Positions 46,404 through 55,575 of a DNA stretch of 64,000 nt are shown in pieces. The DNA comes from Ralstonia sp. A12 (lineage in GTDB: Bacteria > Pseudomonadota > Gammaproteobacteria > Burkholderiales > Burkholderiaceae): NCBI RefSeq assembly GCF_000801955.1, contig NZ_JSZO01000007.1, positions 1 to 64,000 of the forward strand, written 5' to 3'. Below the pieces are notes generated by a model. That model had not been told where the DNA came from, searched no databases, and worked only from the letters and a program-made list of their open reading frames with translations. A program made the translations under genes and the position numbers. Each line of letters opens with the position of its first letter. The stretch's first letter is position 1.

Positions 46404-47701
46404 GCTATAGAGCGCTGGGCTAGCTTACGGGTAACCAAAGTAAGCGCTGCAAAGTGAACGACATAGGCGGCAAGGCAGCACGCCAGCATGCCGTAGGCGC
46501 CATGGAATCTGCCGGCAAGAGCGGCTAGGCCAACATAGGCCAATGTCCACGTTGTGCTACATGCCACGGCTGCTCGCATGGCGCTGAGTGTCGTAATGAG
46601 GTTACCCAGCAAACCGTTGATCGAAAAGAAGAACCCAATCAGCGCAGCAATGCGAAACAGGTTTGCTGCGTTTTCGAACTTAGGGCCATACAGCAGGGCA
46701 ATCCAGGGCGCGGCCAACGCAAACGCTGCACACAGTGTTGTGACAACAGCCAGTACTGGGAGGGCCCCCCTGCGCGCCCAGGCGATCATGGCCGGGCCGC
46801 CATCGCGTCGCATCAGTTCGGTTAGCATGGGGAGGAGCGTGCCGGCCAATGCCGTTGGAACGAAGGCGATTAGTTGAGTCCACAGCAAGCCGGTCTGGAA
46901 CCAACTGACCTGTATCGGATCGCGACCAACCGAGTTCAGCAGCATCAGTGCGGCCGTATGCGCGGGAAACACGACGAGCGTGACCGCCGACGCTGGCAAG
47001 AAGAAACTTGCGATGCTGCGCAGTGCTCGCCAAGCGCCAGTCAGGTGCAGAGATATGCCGCGCGCGTTCAACAAACGCGAAAGCGTAACCTGGTTGGCAA
47101 TCGCGACCAGCATGCTGCCCAACAGCCAAGCAACAAGGAATATCGAGAACGTGCTCGCGCGCGCGGCCAGCAGTTGGATGCCAAGGCTGACCGCACCAGT
47201 TCCTGTTTGAACTAACGCGAAGGTTTTGAATGCCTGCAGCCCCGCAAGCATGCCAGCTTGTACGCTGACCAGGACCGTGACGATCAGGAGCCCGCTGAGC
47301 AACAGGATCTGCCCGTACTTCGCGTTGTCCTTGAGCAGCATATCGGCAATGCGGGCGCTGAATATGCAGAGCATCAGGGCAAGGATTGCACTGAAGGCGA
47401 CACTGCCCAGCAGAATGCCGGAGAGCACCTCGCCGCAACGAGCTCTGTTGGATTCGGCGAGTTCCGCGGTATAACGGGTAGCAGCGAGACCCAGCCCCAT
47501 GGAGGCAATGGTGAACAGCGTGGTCAACGCATTCTGTAGCGTGTTGAAGTCCGCAAACTGCGCGCTAGTCAGCGTGTGGGCAAGATAGACCGAAAGTGTC
47601 AGTGCAACCCCCCGGTACACCACATTTGCCCAGAGATTCCAGAGCGTGCCGGCAACCAATCTGGCAACCAGCGGGCGAGAAAGTATGCGCAGCGTAGGCA
47701 T
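46400..47701 (-). CDS. wzx: PST-type polysaccharide flippase Wzx
   Basis: A 433-residue membrane protein with about 12-14 helices, of the RfbX/PST (MATE-like) group. 'LWANVVYRGVALTLSVYLAH' and 'ADFNTLQNALTTLFTIASMG' are the N-terminal helices, and 'PIQVSWFQTGLLWTQLIAFV' lies centrally. It likely flips the undecaprenyl-linked unit of the second glycan. This family is distinct from the MurJ-like flippase at 33050-34357. Confidence 0.85.
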   Translation of the reverse strand: MPTLRILSRPLVARLVAGTLWNLWANVVYRGVALTLSVYLAHTLTSAQFADFNTLQNALTTLFTIASMGLGLAATRYTAELAESNRARCGEVLSGILLGSVAFSAILALMLCIFSARIADMLLKDNAKYGQILLLSGLLIVTVLVSVQAGMLAGLQAFKTFALVQTGTGAVSLGIQLLAARASTFSIFLVAWLLGSMLVAIANQVTLSRLLNARGISLHLTGAWRALRSIASFFLPASAVTLVVFPAHTAALMLLNSVGRDPIQVSWFQTGLLWTQLIAFVPTALAGTLLPMLTELMRRDGGPAMIAWARRGALPVLAVVTTLCAAFALAAPWIALLYGPKFENAANLFRIAALIGFFFSINGLLGNLITTLSAMRAAVACSTTWTLAYVGLAALAGRFHGAYGMLACCLAAYVVHFAALTLVTRKLAQRSIA

Positions 47702-47705
47702 GGGC

Positions 47706-48830
47706 TCAGTGCAGTTTCTGGATCAGCACATTGGCAATGCGTTGCCCGGCAAGCCCATCACCATAGGGATTGTTGGCTGCAGTCATTGACGAATACGCGA
47801 CTGTGTCTTCGTATAGCCGGCTGACTTCCGCGTACAGGTTTGAATGGTCGGTGCCGACCAGCCGCGCCACGCCGGTGGCGAGCGCCTCCGGGCGTTCGGT
47901 GGTGTCACGCATCACCAACACGGGTTTCCTGAGAGCGGGGGCTTCTTCTTGGATGCCGCCGCTATCGGTCAGCACCACGTGGGCGCGGTTGAGCAGGTAG
48001 ACGAACTCCATGTATCCGACTGGTTCGATTAAGTGAACGCGCGGACGGCCCGCCAGCAGCGACTCCACGGGTTTGCGAATGTTCGGGTTCAGGTGGACCG
48101 GGTAGACAATCTCGATGTCGTCACGCGTGGACAGTTCTTGTAGCGCCAGGCAGATACTGCGGATGCCGTCGCCGAAATTTTCCCGGCGATGCCCTGTCAC
48201 CAGCAGCAAGCGGCGGTCGGGGTTGAGAAACTGGAAGCGTGTTTCCATTTGCTGGCGCAACGCCTTGTCTGTCTTCAGTCTGTCGCTTACCTGGAGGAGC
48301 GCATCAATGACAGTGTTGCCAGTCACCCAGATATCGTGGGTGGAAATGCCTTCCTTGAGCAGGTTGTCCCGGCTTTGACTGGTCGGGGCGAAGTGCCAGG
48401 TGGCGAGTGTTCCAGTGATGTGGCGATTTTTCTCTTCTGGCCAGGGAGAGTAGCGATGGTGGGTGCGCAACCCTGCTTCGACGTGTGCGACTGTGACGCG
48501 TTCATAGAACGCGGCCAGCGAGGCGGCCATCGAGGTCGTCGTGTCGCCATGTACCAACACAGCATGTGGGCGATGGTCGGCAAGAACAGGCCGCAGTCCT
48601 TGCAGCACATTGCAGGTCAGGTCCGTCAGGCTTTGATTGGGCTGCATCAGATCCAGATCGTATTCCGGCGAGATTCCGAAAACGCCCAGCACTTGATCGA
48701 GCATATGGCGATGCTGTGCTGTTACGCAGACGCGCACGTCAAACTGCGACGCGGCACGCAATGCTTGATAGACCGGCGCCATCTTGATGGCTTCCGGCCG
48801 TGTTCCGAACACAAGGAGAATTCTTTTCAT
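47706..48830 (-). CDS. wecB: UDP-N-acetylglucosamine 2-epimerase (non-hydrolysing)
   Basis: Interconverts UDP-GlcNAc and UDP-ManNAc for surface glycans. The 374-residue GT-B-fold enzyme has 'LVFGTRPEAIKMAPVYQAL', 'VLVHGDTTTSMAASLAAFY', 'HVEAGLRTHHRYSPWPEEKN' and 'LTDSGGIQEEAPALRKPV' followed by 'RDTTERPEAL'. No wecC dehydrogenase is present, so ManNAc itself may be used, or the oxidation is encoded elsewhere. First gene of the second minus-strand operon. Confidence 0.95.
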   Translation of the reverse strand: MKRILLVFGTRPEAIKMAPVYQALRAASQFDVRVCVTAQHRHMLDQVLGVFGISPEYDLDLMQPNQSLTDLTCNVLQGLRPVLADHRPHAVLVHGDTTTSMAASLAAFYERVTVAHVEAGLRTHHRYSPWPEEKNRHITGTLATWHFAPTSQSRDNLLKEGISTHDIWVTGNTVIDALLQVSDRLKTDKALRQQMETRFQFLNPDRRLLLVTGHRRENFGDGIRSICLALQELSTRDDIEIVYPVHLNPNIRKPVESLLAGRPRVHLIEPVGYMEFVYLLNRAHVVLTDSGGIQEEAPALRKPVLVMRDTTERPEALATGVARLVGTDHSNLYAEVSRLYEDTVAYSSMTAANNPYGDGLAGQRIANVLIQKLH

Positions 48831-48895
48831 CGGGCCGGGATGGTTTAGTGGCGACGGATCTGTGATGGCCGATTGTTGCTTGCGGCCAGCCTTTA

Positions 48896-48901
48896 ATTAT
48901 A
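48896..48901 (-). promoter_or_regulatory. Perfect -10 element upstream of wecB
   Basis: A perfect TATAAT on the minus strand, 66 bp before the wecB start codon, in a local A/T-rich patch. No good -35 hexamer was found at 16-18 bp, so an activator or an atypical promoter would be needed. A marginal plus-strand pair for manB lies in the same 183-bp divergent gap (TTTACA and TATTCT, 15 bp apart, near 48980-49005). Confidence 0.35.
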
Positions 48902-49013
48902 TCGTCGACGGGCGTCGAGATGAGGCGCTCAGGACGCTTCTGAGGTGATCGGCCGAGTTGATCCAGCACAGCGTTTACAATCGACAACGTTGAATATTCT
49001 TTTAGACACTCCC

Positions 49014-50402
49014 ATGCGCAGCATCAACCCCACCATCTTCAAAGCCTACGACATCCGCGGCATCGTCGGAAAAACCGTTGATGCCGAAACCGCACGCCTG
49101 ATCGGCCAAGCCTTCGGTTCTGCAGCACGCGCCAAGGGTGAATCCGCCGTGGTGATCGGCCGCGATGGCCGCCTGTCGGGCCCAGAATTGCTGGCAGCGC
49201 TGGCAGACGGCCTGCGCGCAAGCGGCGTCGATGTGATCGACCTGGGCCTGGTTGCCACGCCGATGGTCTACTTCGGCACCAACATTGAACTGGCGGGTCG
49301 TCGTGCCACCTCAGGCGTGATGGTCACCGGTAGCCACAATCCGCCCGACTACAACGGTTTCAAGATGGTGCTGGCGGGCCAGGCCATCTACGGTGAACAG
49401 ATTCAAGCGCTGCGCACGTGCATCGAGCAGGGTGACTTCACTGAAGGTGCGGGCAGCTACGTTCAGGTGGGTATCCGCCAACAGTACATCGACCGTATCG
49501 TGTCGGACGTCAAGCTGAGCCGCCCGATGAAGATTGCCGTGGACTGCGGCAACGGCGTGGCGGGCGCCTTTGCGCCGGAGCTTTTCCGCGCGATGGGCTG
49601 TGACGTGACGGAGCTGTTCTGCGAGGTGGACGGCCACTTCCCGAACCACCATCCGGACCCGGCGCATGTCGAGAACCTGCAGGACCTTGTGCGCACGCTG
49701 CAGACCACCGATTGCGAGCTCGGCCTCGCCTTTGATGGCGATGGCGACCGCCTGGGCGTGGTCACCAAAGATGGCCAGGTGATCTTCCCCGATCGTCAAC
49801 TGATGCTGTTTGCGCAGGAAGTGCTGTCGCGCAATCCGGGCGGCGAGATCATCTTCGATGTGAAGTGCACGGGCAAGCTGGCGCCCTTCATTCGCGAACA
49901 CGGTGGCAAGGCAACGATGTGGAAGACTGGCCATTCGTTGGTCAAGGCCAAGCTGAAGGAAACCGGCGCGCCGCTGGCCGGTGAGATGAGCGGCCACATC
50001 TTCTTCAAGGACCGCTGGTACGGCTTTGATGACGGCCTTTACACGGGCGCGCGTCTGCTGGAGATCGTCTCGCGCCTCGCAGACCCGAGCGCCGCGCTCA
50101 ACGCGTTGCCCAACTCCAATTGCACGCCGGAGCTGCAACTGAAATGCGCCGAGGGTGAAGCCTTCACGCTGCTCGACAAGATCAAGGCCAATGCCACGTT
50201 TGCGGGCGCGAAGGAAGTCAACCGCATCGACGGTGTGCGCGTGGAATATGAAGACGGCTTTGGCCTGGCGCGCCCCTCCAACACCACACCGGTGGTGGTG
50301 ATGCGTTTCGAGGCCGACAACGATGTCGCCATGGCACGCATCCAGAGCGAATTCCGCCGCGTGATCCTGGCTGAGAAGCCGGACGCGCAACTGCCGTTCT
50401 GA
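49014..50402 (+). CDS. manB: Phosphomannomutase / phosphoglucomutase (AlgC type)
   Basis: Interconverts mannose-6-P/mannose-1-P and glucose-6-P/glucose-1-P. The 462-residue alpha-D-phosphohexomutase has the phosphoserine loop 'VMVTGSHNPPDYNGFK', the metal loop 'AFDGDGDRLGVV', the sugar loop 'GEMSGHIFFKD' and the phosphate loop 'RPSNTTPVVVMRFE'. It starts at MRSINPTIFKAYD; a 23-codon extension is unlikely. It supplies mannose-1-P to ManC and glucose-1-P to LPS and rhamnose routes. Confidence 0.95.
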   Translation: MRSINPTIFKAYDIRGIVGKTVDAETARLIGQAFGSAARAKGESAVVIGRDGRLSGPELLAALADGLRASGVDVIDLGLVATPMVYFGTNIELAGRRATSGVMVTGSHNPPDYNGFKMVLAGQAIYGEQIQALRTCIEQGDFTEGAGSYVQVGIRQQYIDRIVSDVKLSRPMKIAVDCGNGVAGAFAPELFRAMGCDVTELFCEVDGHFPNHHPDPAHVENLQDLVRTLQTTDCELGLAFDGDGDRLGVVTKDGQVIFPDRQLMLFAQEVLSRNPGGEIIFDVKCTGKLAPFIREHGGKATMWKTGHSLVKAKLKETGAPLAGEMSGHIFFKDRWYGFDDGLYTGARLLEIVSRLADPSAALNALPNSNCTPELQLKCAEGEAFTLLDKIKANATFAGAKEVNRIDGVRVEYEDGFGLARPSNTTPVVVMRFEADNDVAMARIQSEFRRVILAEKPDAQLPF

Positions 50403-50445
50403 TCGCACGGTCCGTACTCATGAAGTTGGGGGAAAGGGTGACGGC

Positions 50446-51444
50446 ATGCGTGTGCTGATCGTCAAGGTGTCGTCGCTTGGCGATGTGGTGCATTGCACGC
50501 CGGTCGTGGCCGATATTCTGCGCGCGCATCCGGATGCCGAGATCGACTGGGTGGTCGAAGAGGGTTTTGCCGGCATCGTGCGTATCGTGCGTGGCGTGCA
50601 GGGCGTGATTCCGTTTGCGCTGCGCCGCTGGCGCAAGTCGCTGGGCTCCGGAAAGACGTGGAGCGAGATGGCGGCCTTCCGCCGTGCGTTGCGCGCCAAG
50701 TCGTACGACGTGGTGCTCGATGCGCAAGGTCTCATCAAGACTGCGCTGGTTGCGGCCCAGGCCAAGCTGACACCGAGCGGCTTCGTTGCGGGTTTCGGTA
50801 ACCGCACCGATGGCGCCGGCTACGAGCCGCTCGCCAAGCTGTTCTACCAGCGCAAGATCGAGATGGAGTCGCGCGTACACGTGGTCGAGCGCTCGCGCCG
50901 CATGGTGGCCGAGGCGCTCGGTTACACGTTGCCCGAGTCAATTGATTTTGGTCTGCAGCCGTCGACGGAATTGCCGTTTGCGATGCCGCGTCCATACGTT
51001 GCCTTGGTGCATGCGACCTCGCGTGCGGACAAGGGCTGGCCGCAGGCCGCTTGGGTCGACGTTGCACGCGAGCTGCTAGCGCGCGACTACGCCATCGCGC
51101 TGCCGTGGGGCAGCGAGACCGAGCGCCGCACCAGCGAGGCCATCCGCGAAGCCATCATTGCAGCCGTGCCGGGCACGGTGGGGCGCGTCGTGATTCCGCC
51201 GCGCATGTCGCTGCCGGATGTGACGGCGTTCCTCAATCAGGCGACGGCTGTGGTGGGCGTGGACACGGGGCTCGTGCATATTGCCGCCGCGCTGTGCAAG
51301 CCGACGGTGGCGCTCTACAACTTCACGACCTCGTGGCGCACGGGCGGCTACTGGACGCCCAATGTGCATGACCTCGGCAGCGCCGAGGCCCATCCCACCA
51401 GCGCCCAAGCGCTCGATGCGCTGCGCGCGCTGGGTGTGCTCTGA
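50446..51444 (+). CDS. waaC: LPS heptosyltransferase I
   Basis: Adds the first L-glycero-D-manno-heptose to Kdo of the LPS inner core at the inner membrane. The 332-residue GT9 protein has 'VLIVKVSSLGDVVHCTPVV', 'DWVVEEGFAGIVRIVRGV', 'LVHATSRADKGWPQAAW' and 'VVGVDTGLVHIAAALCKP'. It uses the ADP-heptose made by hldA/hldD. Its stop overlaps the waaA start. Confidence 0.95.
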   Translation: MRVLIVKVSSLGDVVHCTPVVADILRAHPDAEIDWVVEEGFAGIVRIVRGVQGVIPFALRRWRKSLGSGKTWSEMAAFRRALRAKSYDVVLDAQGLIKTALVAAQAKLTPSGFVAGFGNRTDGAGYEPLAKLFYQRKIEMESRVHVVERSRRMVAEALGYTLPESIDFGLQPSTELPFAMPRPYVALVHATSRADKGWPQAAWVDVARELLARDYAIALPWGSETERRTSEAIREAIIAAVPGTVGRVVIPPRMSLPDVTAFLNQATAVVGVDTGLVHIAAALCKPTVALYNFTTSWRTGGYWTPNVHDLGSAEAHPTSAQALDALRALGVL

Positions 51445-52769
51445 TGCTGCGCTTCCTGTATCGCCTGCTGTGGCGCATTGCGCTGCCTCTCGCACTGCTG
51501 CGCCTGTGGTGGCGTGGCCGCAAGGAGCCCGGCTATCGCCAGCATGTTGGCGAGCGGCTTGGTTTGTATCCCTCGCGCGCGAATCCCGATCGCCCATTGT
51601 TGTGGGTGCATGCCGTGTCCGTGGGCGAGACGCGCGCCGCACAGCCGCTCATCGATGCGTTGCTCGCGCGCTTTCCGCACCATGCCGTGCTGCTCACACA
51701 CATGACGCCGACTGGCCGCCGCACGGGTGCCGAGTTCGCGGCGCAGCGCAATGGCCGCGTCATTCAGGCATATCTGCCGTATGACCTGACCGGCGCTGTC
51801 GACCGTTTCCTGCGCCACTTCCAGCCGCGTCTCGGCTTGTTGATGGAGACCGAGATCTGGCCCGTGCTGATCGAGCGTGCATACGCTGCCGGCGTACCGA
51901 TGGTGCTCGTCAACGGGCGCCTGTCGGCACGCAGCCATCGCCGTACCGCACGTCTGGGCGAGGCCGCACGGCAGACGTACGCGCAACTGGCCGCTGTGCT
52001 GGCGCAGACACCGGACGATGCCGACCGCTACCGCTCGCTCGGCGTGCCGCGTGTGCGTGTGACGGGCAACCTGAAGTTCGACATCACGCCGCACGTCGAC
52101 CAGATCATGGCGGGCCGCGTGTTGCGTGAAGCCCTGCACGGGCCTAATGGACGTGTGGCCTGGGTGGCCGCCAGCACGCGCGAAGGCGAAGAGGTGCTGC
52201 TGCTGGAAGCATGGCAGGCGCATCGCGCACAGCACGTTGGGCGTCGGCACCCGCTGTTGATTCTCGTACCGCGCCATCCACAGCGCTTTGATGAAGTGGC
52301 GCAGCTTGCAGAACGCACAGGCTTGCGTGTTGCGCGTCGCAGCGCAATGACGGTGTCGGCTGCAGGTATGGTGAACGACGCCGGTTTAGCCGAAGCGGAT
52401 GTTCTGCTCGGTGATTCGATGGGCGAGATGGCGCTGTACTACGCCGCCGCAGAAGCCGCATTCATTGGCGGTAGCCTGTTGCCGTTGGGTGGGCAGAACC
52501 TGATCGAGGCATGCGCTGTCGGGACCCCGGTGGTCATCGGCCCGCACACGTTCAACTTTGCGCAGGCCACCCGCGATGCCGTGGCCGCAGGTGCCTGTGT
52601 GCAGGTGGACGATGCGGCAGCGGTGATGCGCGTGATCGATACGTGGCTGTCTGACGCCGATGCGCGCGAGGCCGCATCACGCGCCGCGTTGGCCTTTGCC
52701 GCCACGCACGGTGGGGCGACAGCGCGCACGGTAGAGGCTGTGGCGTCGCTCGTATTGCCGACGCTGTAA
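51444..52769 (+). CDS. waaA: 3-deoxy-D-manno-octulosonic-acid (Kdo) transferase
   Basis: Transfers Kdo to lipid IVA, an essential step of LPS core assembly. The 441-residue GT30 enzyme has an N-terminal membrane anchor ('LLWRIALPLALLRLWW'), 'HAVSVGETRAAQPLIDAL' with the catalytic Glu, 'LMETEIWPVLIERA', and the C-terminal 'LGGQNLIEACAVGTPVVIG' with 'HTFNFAQAT'. It overlaps waaC by one base, so the two are coupled. Confidence 0.96.
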   Translation: MLRFLYRLLWRIALPLALLRLWWRGRKEPGYRQHVGERLGLYPSRANPDRPLLWVHAVSVGETRAAQPLIDALLARFPHHAVLLTHMTPTGRRTGAEFAAQRNGRVIQAYLPYDLTGAVDRFLRHFQPRLGLLMETEIWPVLIERAYAAGVPMVLVNGRLSARSHRRTARLGEAARQTYAQLAAVLAQTPDDADRYRSLGVPRVRVTGNLKFDITPHVDQIMAGRVLREALHGPNGRVAWVAASTREGEEVLLLEAWQAHRAQHVGRRHPLLILVPRHPQRFDEVAQLAERTGLRVARRSAMTVSAAGMVNDAGLAEADVLLGDSMGEMALYYAAAEAAFIGGSLLPLGGQNLIEACAVGTPVVIGPHTFNFAQATRDAVAAGACVQVDDAAAVMRVIDTWLSDADAREAASRAALAFAATHGGATARTVEAVASLVLPTL

Positions 52770-52881
52770 CGCGCAAGCCATGTTCGGCACGAAAACTGCG
52801 AACTCAATCCGCGCAGCGCAGACTAACGGCTCTTTGCGCAGTTTGCTGTAGTTTGCATTCGTCACCGTTCACGACCCGTTC

Positions 52882-53616
52882 ATGTCTCAATCGAATCGTC
52901 CCAAGCCAAGTCTGCTGCAGACGCCGCGCCGCGTGGTGCTGACGGCGGCGGCCCTGGCCGTGCTGACAGCAGCCACCATCATCGGTGCCGGCTGCATGAC
53001 GCCCGCGCCCACTAGCAAGCCCGCAACGGCAGCAGCAAGCATCGCGGCCTCCGCCCCCGTCGCGCAAGCTGCATCGACGCCTGAGGCCAAGCCTGCACCC
53101 GCCAGCGCTACGCCCAACCCCGGCCAGGCCACATTGACCCAGGCGCAAGGCGAAGGCCGTTCGCGCTTCGTGCTGGTGCGTTGGCAAGAGCCGGGCGCTG
53201 CACCCAAGGATCTGCCCTCGGCTGAAGATGAGGGCGCGGATCCGGCCGCGCAGCCGATCTCCATTGAATTCAGCGCAGGTTTGGAAGCTGCCAACGGCGT
53301 TGCATCAGGCTACGCAGGCTGCAACCGCTTCACCGGGCCGTACGAGAAGCTCGTCTCGGGCATGCGTTTCGGCAACCTGGTGACAACGCGCATGGCATGT
53401 GACCCAGCGCGTATGGAACTCGAGAGCGCGCTTCTGGAAGCATTGAAATCGCCGCTGGCGACGGTTGGCATGCAGCCGTCAGCTTCGGGGCGTCAGGGTC
53501 GCCAGGTGATCTGGAAGACCGCCAGCGGCGCGCTGCTGCAGTTTGCAGAGCGGCCACTGTCGACGCCGACGTCTGCGCCGGCACCGGCATCATCACCGAG
53601 CGGCCAGAACCACTGA
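52882..53616 (+). CDS. META-domain envelope protein, probable lipoprotein
   Basis: A 244-residue exported protein. The N-terminus has a basic stretch and a hydrophobic helix ending in a lipobox-like 'TIIGAGC' (Cys38; Gly rather than Leu at -3 makes it atypical). An Ala/Pro/Ser-rich linker (about 40-85) is followed by a META (HslJ-like) domain with 'ASGYAGCNRFTGPYEKL' and 'LVTTRMACDPARMELESAL'. HslJ-type proteins are linked to envelope stress or drug tolerance; the exact role is unknown. It ends directly against the convergent tolC stop. Confidence 0.8.
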   Translation: MSQSNRPKPSLLQTPRRVVLTAAALAVLTAATIIGAGCMTPAPTSKPATAAASIAASAPVAQAASTPEAKPAPASATPNPGQATLTQAQGEGRSRFVLVRWQEPGAAPKDLPSAEDEGADPAAQPISIEFSAGLEAANGVASGYAGCNRFTGPYEKLVSGMRFGNLVTTRMACDPARMELESALLEALKSPLATVGMQPSASGRQGRQVIWKTASGALLQFAERPLSTPTSAPAPASSPSGQNH

Positions 53617-55098
53617 TCAGCGCTTGGTGGGTTTGGCGGGCGCCGCCTTTGCCGAGACGGGCCTGGTGGCGCGCGTCGGCAAGGCGGTGATGTCGCTCGA
53701 GCCGTTGGCCGTGAGCAGCGTGTTCACCTGAATCACGTCGGCCTCGTTGAGCGAGCCGGCGGCGGACTTCAGCCGCAAGCCATTGAGGATGGTGTCGTAG
53801 CGCGCGCGGGCCAGGTCACGCCGCGCCTGGAACAGTTGCGCCTGCGCATTCAGCACGTCGGTGCCGATGCGCACGCCCACGCCATAGGCGAGTTGGTTGG
53901 AGTCGTAGGCCGTGCGTGCCGACAGCTCGGCCGCTTCCAGTGCCTTCACTTGCGCCAACCCTGCAATCACGCCGATATACGCTTGCCGTGCGCCTTGTTC
54001 GGCAGCGCGGCGGGCGTATTCAAGGTCGCTCGCGGCCTTGGTTTCCAGCGCGATGTTCTCGCGCACGCGCGACTGAATTGCGCCGCCCGCGAAGATCGGA
54101 ATCGACACCTGCACGCCGATCTGCGAGCTATCAAAGCGCGCACCGCCCGGCAGCGACGGAATGTATTGGTTGCCGCTCGCGTTGGTGTGACCTGTTTGCG
54201 CCACCAGATCGACGGAGGGCAGGTGGCCGGCATTGGCCTTCTTCACATCGCGCTCGGCGCTCTGGAGGTTGTACTGGGCCAGTGCGACTTGCAGGTTACT
54301 GCTGCGCGCCTGGTCCACCCATGGCTCGGAGGCGGCCGGTTCCGGTTGCGGCAGCGCCACGCCTGTGCGCACGCCCGCCAGCGTACCGACGGGCTCGCCG
54401 ACGATTTGCATGAGCGCGGATTGTTTGACCTCCAGGTCACTGCGCGCGGCAATGACGGTCGCGTCGATGGCATCGCGACGTGCTTGCGCGTCGTTGGCAT
54501 CGGTGATGTTCGCGTTGCCGACATCGAAGTTGCGGCGCGCCTGCTCGTACTGCTGCTGGATGGCGTCGCGCTGCGCGGTGGCGAGCTGCAGCGTGTCCTG
54601 CGCGTTGAGCACGTCAAAGTAGGCCTGTGCCGTGCGTGTCATGAGATCAAGCTGCGCTTGCGCGAGCGAAGCTTCGGCGGCTTGTGCGGCAATCTCGCCT
54701 TGCTTGTAGGTCTCCCAGCGGTCCCAGCGGAACAGCGGCTGCGAGAGCGAAAGCGTCCAGCCTGTCGACGAGAAGGTTTTGTTGAATTCGACCGGTGCCT
54801 TCTGATCAAAGATGATGCGCGTCGAACTCCATGCGCCGCCAATCTGCGGCAACAAGCCGGCGCGGCCTTGCGTGAGCTTCTCGTGTTGCGCGAGCGATTG
54901 CGCGCGAGCCGATGCGAACTGCGGATCGTTGGCCAGCGCGGCGCGGTAAGCGGAGAGAAGATCGGTCGCAGCCGGCACATTCTGACTTTCCGGCGCGGGC
55001 GTTTGGGCCCACGCCATTAGCGGCGCGATCGAACAGCACAGCACAACAAGCGAACCGCGCACGGCAAACCGCGCGCGGCCAATGCAAGCAATACGCAT
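53617..55098 (-). CDS. tolC: TolC-family outer membrane channel
   Basis: A 493-residue outer-membrane factor for type I secretion and tripartite efflux. A signal peptide ('SLVVLCCSIAPLMAWAQ') is followed by two similar OEP repeats, the first around 'LLSAYRAALANDPQFASARA' and the second around 'ALAQYNLQSAERDVKKANAG'. Pore-lining helices carry 'YLPSL'-like and 'AYDSNQLAYGVGVRIGTDVL' segments. A basic Lys/Arg/Pro tail ends the protein. It follows the rhodanese gene in an arrangement common to Burkholderiales. Confidence 0.94.
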   Translation of the reverse strand: MRIACIGRARFAVRGSLVVLCCSIAPLMAWAQTPAPESQNVPAATDLLSAYRAALANDPQFASARAQSLAQHEKLTQGRAGLLPQIGGAWSSTRIIFDQKAPVEFNKTFSSTGWTLSLSQPLFRWDRWETYKQGEIAAQAAEASLAQAQLDLMTRTAQAYFDVLNAQDTLQLATAQRDAIQQQYEQARRNFDVGNANITDANDAQARRDAIDATVIAARSDLEVKQSALMQIVGEPVGTLAGVRTGVALPQPEPAASEPWVDQARSSNLQVALAQYNLQSAERDVKKANAGHLPSVDLVAQTGHTNASGNQYIPSLPGGARFDSSQIGVQVSIPIFAGGAIQSRVRENIALETKAASDLEYARRAAEQGARQAYIGVIAGLAQVKALEAAELSARTAYDSNQLAYGVGVRIGTDVLNAQAQLFQARRDLARARYDTILNGLRLKSAAGSLNEADVIQVNTLLTANGSSDITALPTRATRPVSAKAAPAKPTKR

Positions 55099-55215
55099 AA
55101 AGCCCCCGAACGAGGAAAACGTCGGAAGGCAGCGCGGGCGTGTCAGAACCTGTTCACGCGAGTCGGAGCGTGAGCGGGCTCAGTTGGTTCTCGTGCCCGG
55201 CGGCGGCTTCCCCAA

Positions 55216-55548
55216 TCAGTACGTCGCCATCTGCGGGTCTACCTGGTTGGCCCAGGCATGGACGCCGCCTTGCAGGTTGTAGACACGGGCCGGATCAAAG
55301 CCGGCATGCGTGATCAGAAACTGCGCAACCTGCGCGCTGCGTCCGCCGTGGTGGCAGATGCAGACGATGTCTTGGTCAGCTTGCAGCTCGCCGGCGCGTG
55401 TCTGGATCTCATTCATCGGAATGTGTGTGATGCCAGGCAGGGCGCAGATCTCCACCTCTTCAGTCCAACGCACGTCGAGCAGGACGGGCTTCGCGCGCGA
55501 TGCGTCGGCGAGCCATTGGGCGAGGGCGGAGGGAGCGAGCTGTTGCAT
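55216..55548 (-). CDS. Single-domain rhodanese
   Basis: A 110-residue sulphurtransferase-like protein. 'LLDVRWTEEVEICALPGITH' is the CH2A-type region. The active-site loop is 'CICHHGGRSAQVA', with the persulphide Cys in place, and 'VYNLQGGVHAWANQVD' closes the domain. The sulphur acceptor is unknown. It lies between the Pcm-like gene (27 bp) and tolC (117 bp), all on the minus strand. Confidence 0.92.
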   Translation of the reverse strand: MQQLAPSALAQWLADASRAKPVLLDVRWTEEVEICALPGITHIPMNEIQTRAGELQADQDIVCICHHGGRSAQVAQFLITHAGFDPARVYNLQGGVHAWANQVDPQMATY

Positions 55549-55575
55549 GATGATTGGGGAGAGCCGGGTGGTGGA

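Noticed and set aside
53836-55020. Plus-strand open frame opposite tolC
   Set aside because: TolC has a signal peptide and two OEP repeats on the minus strand; the plus frame has no motif.
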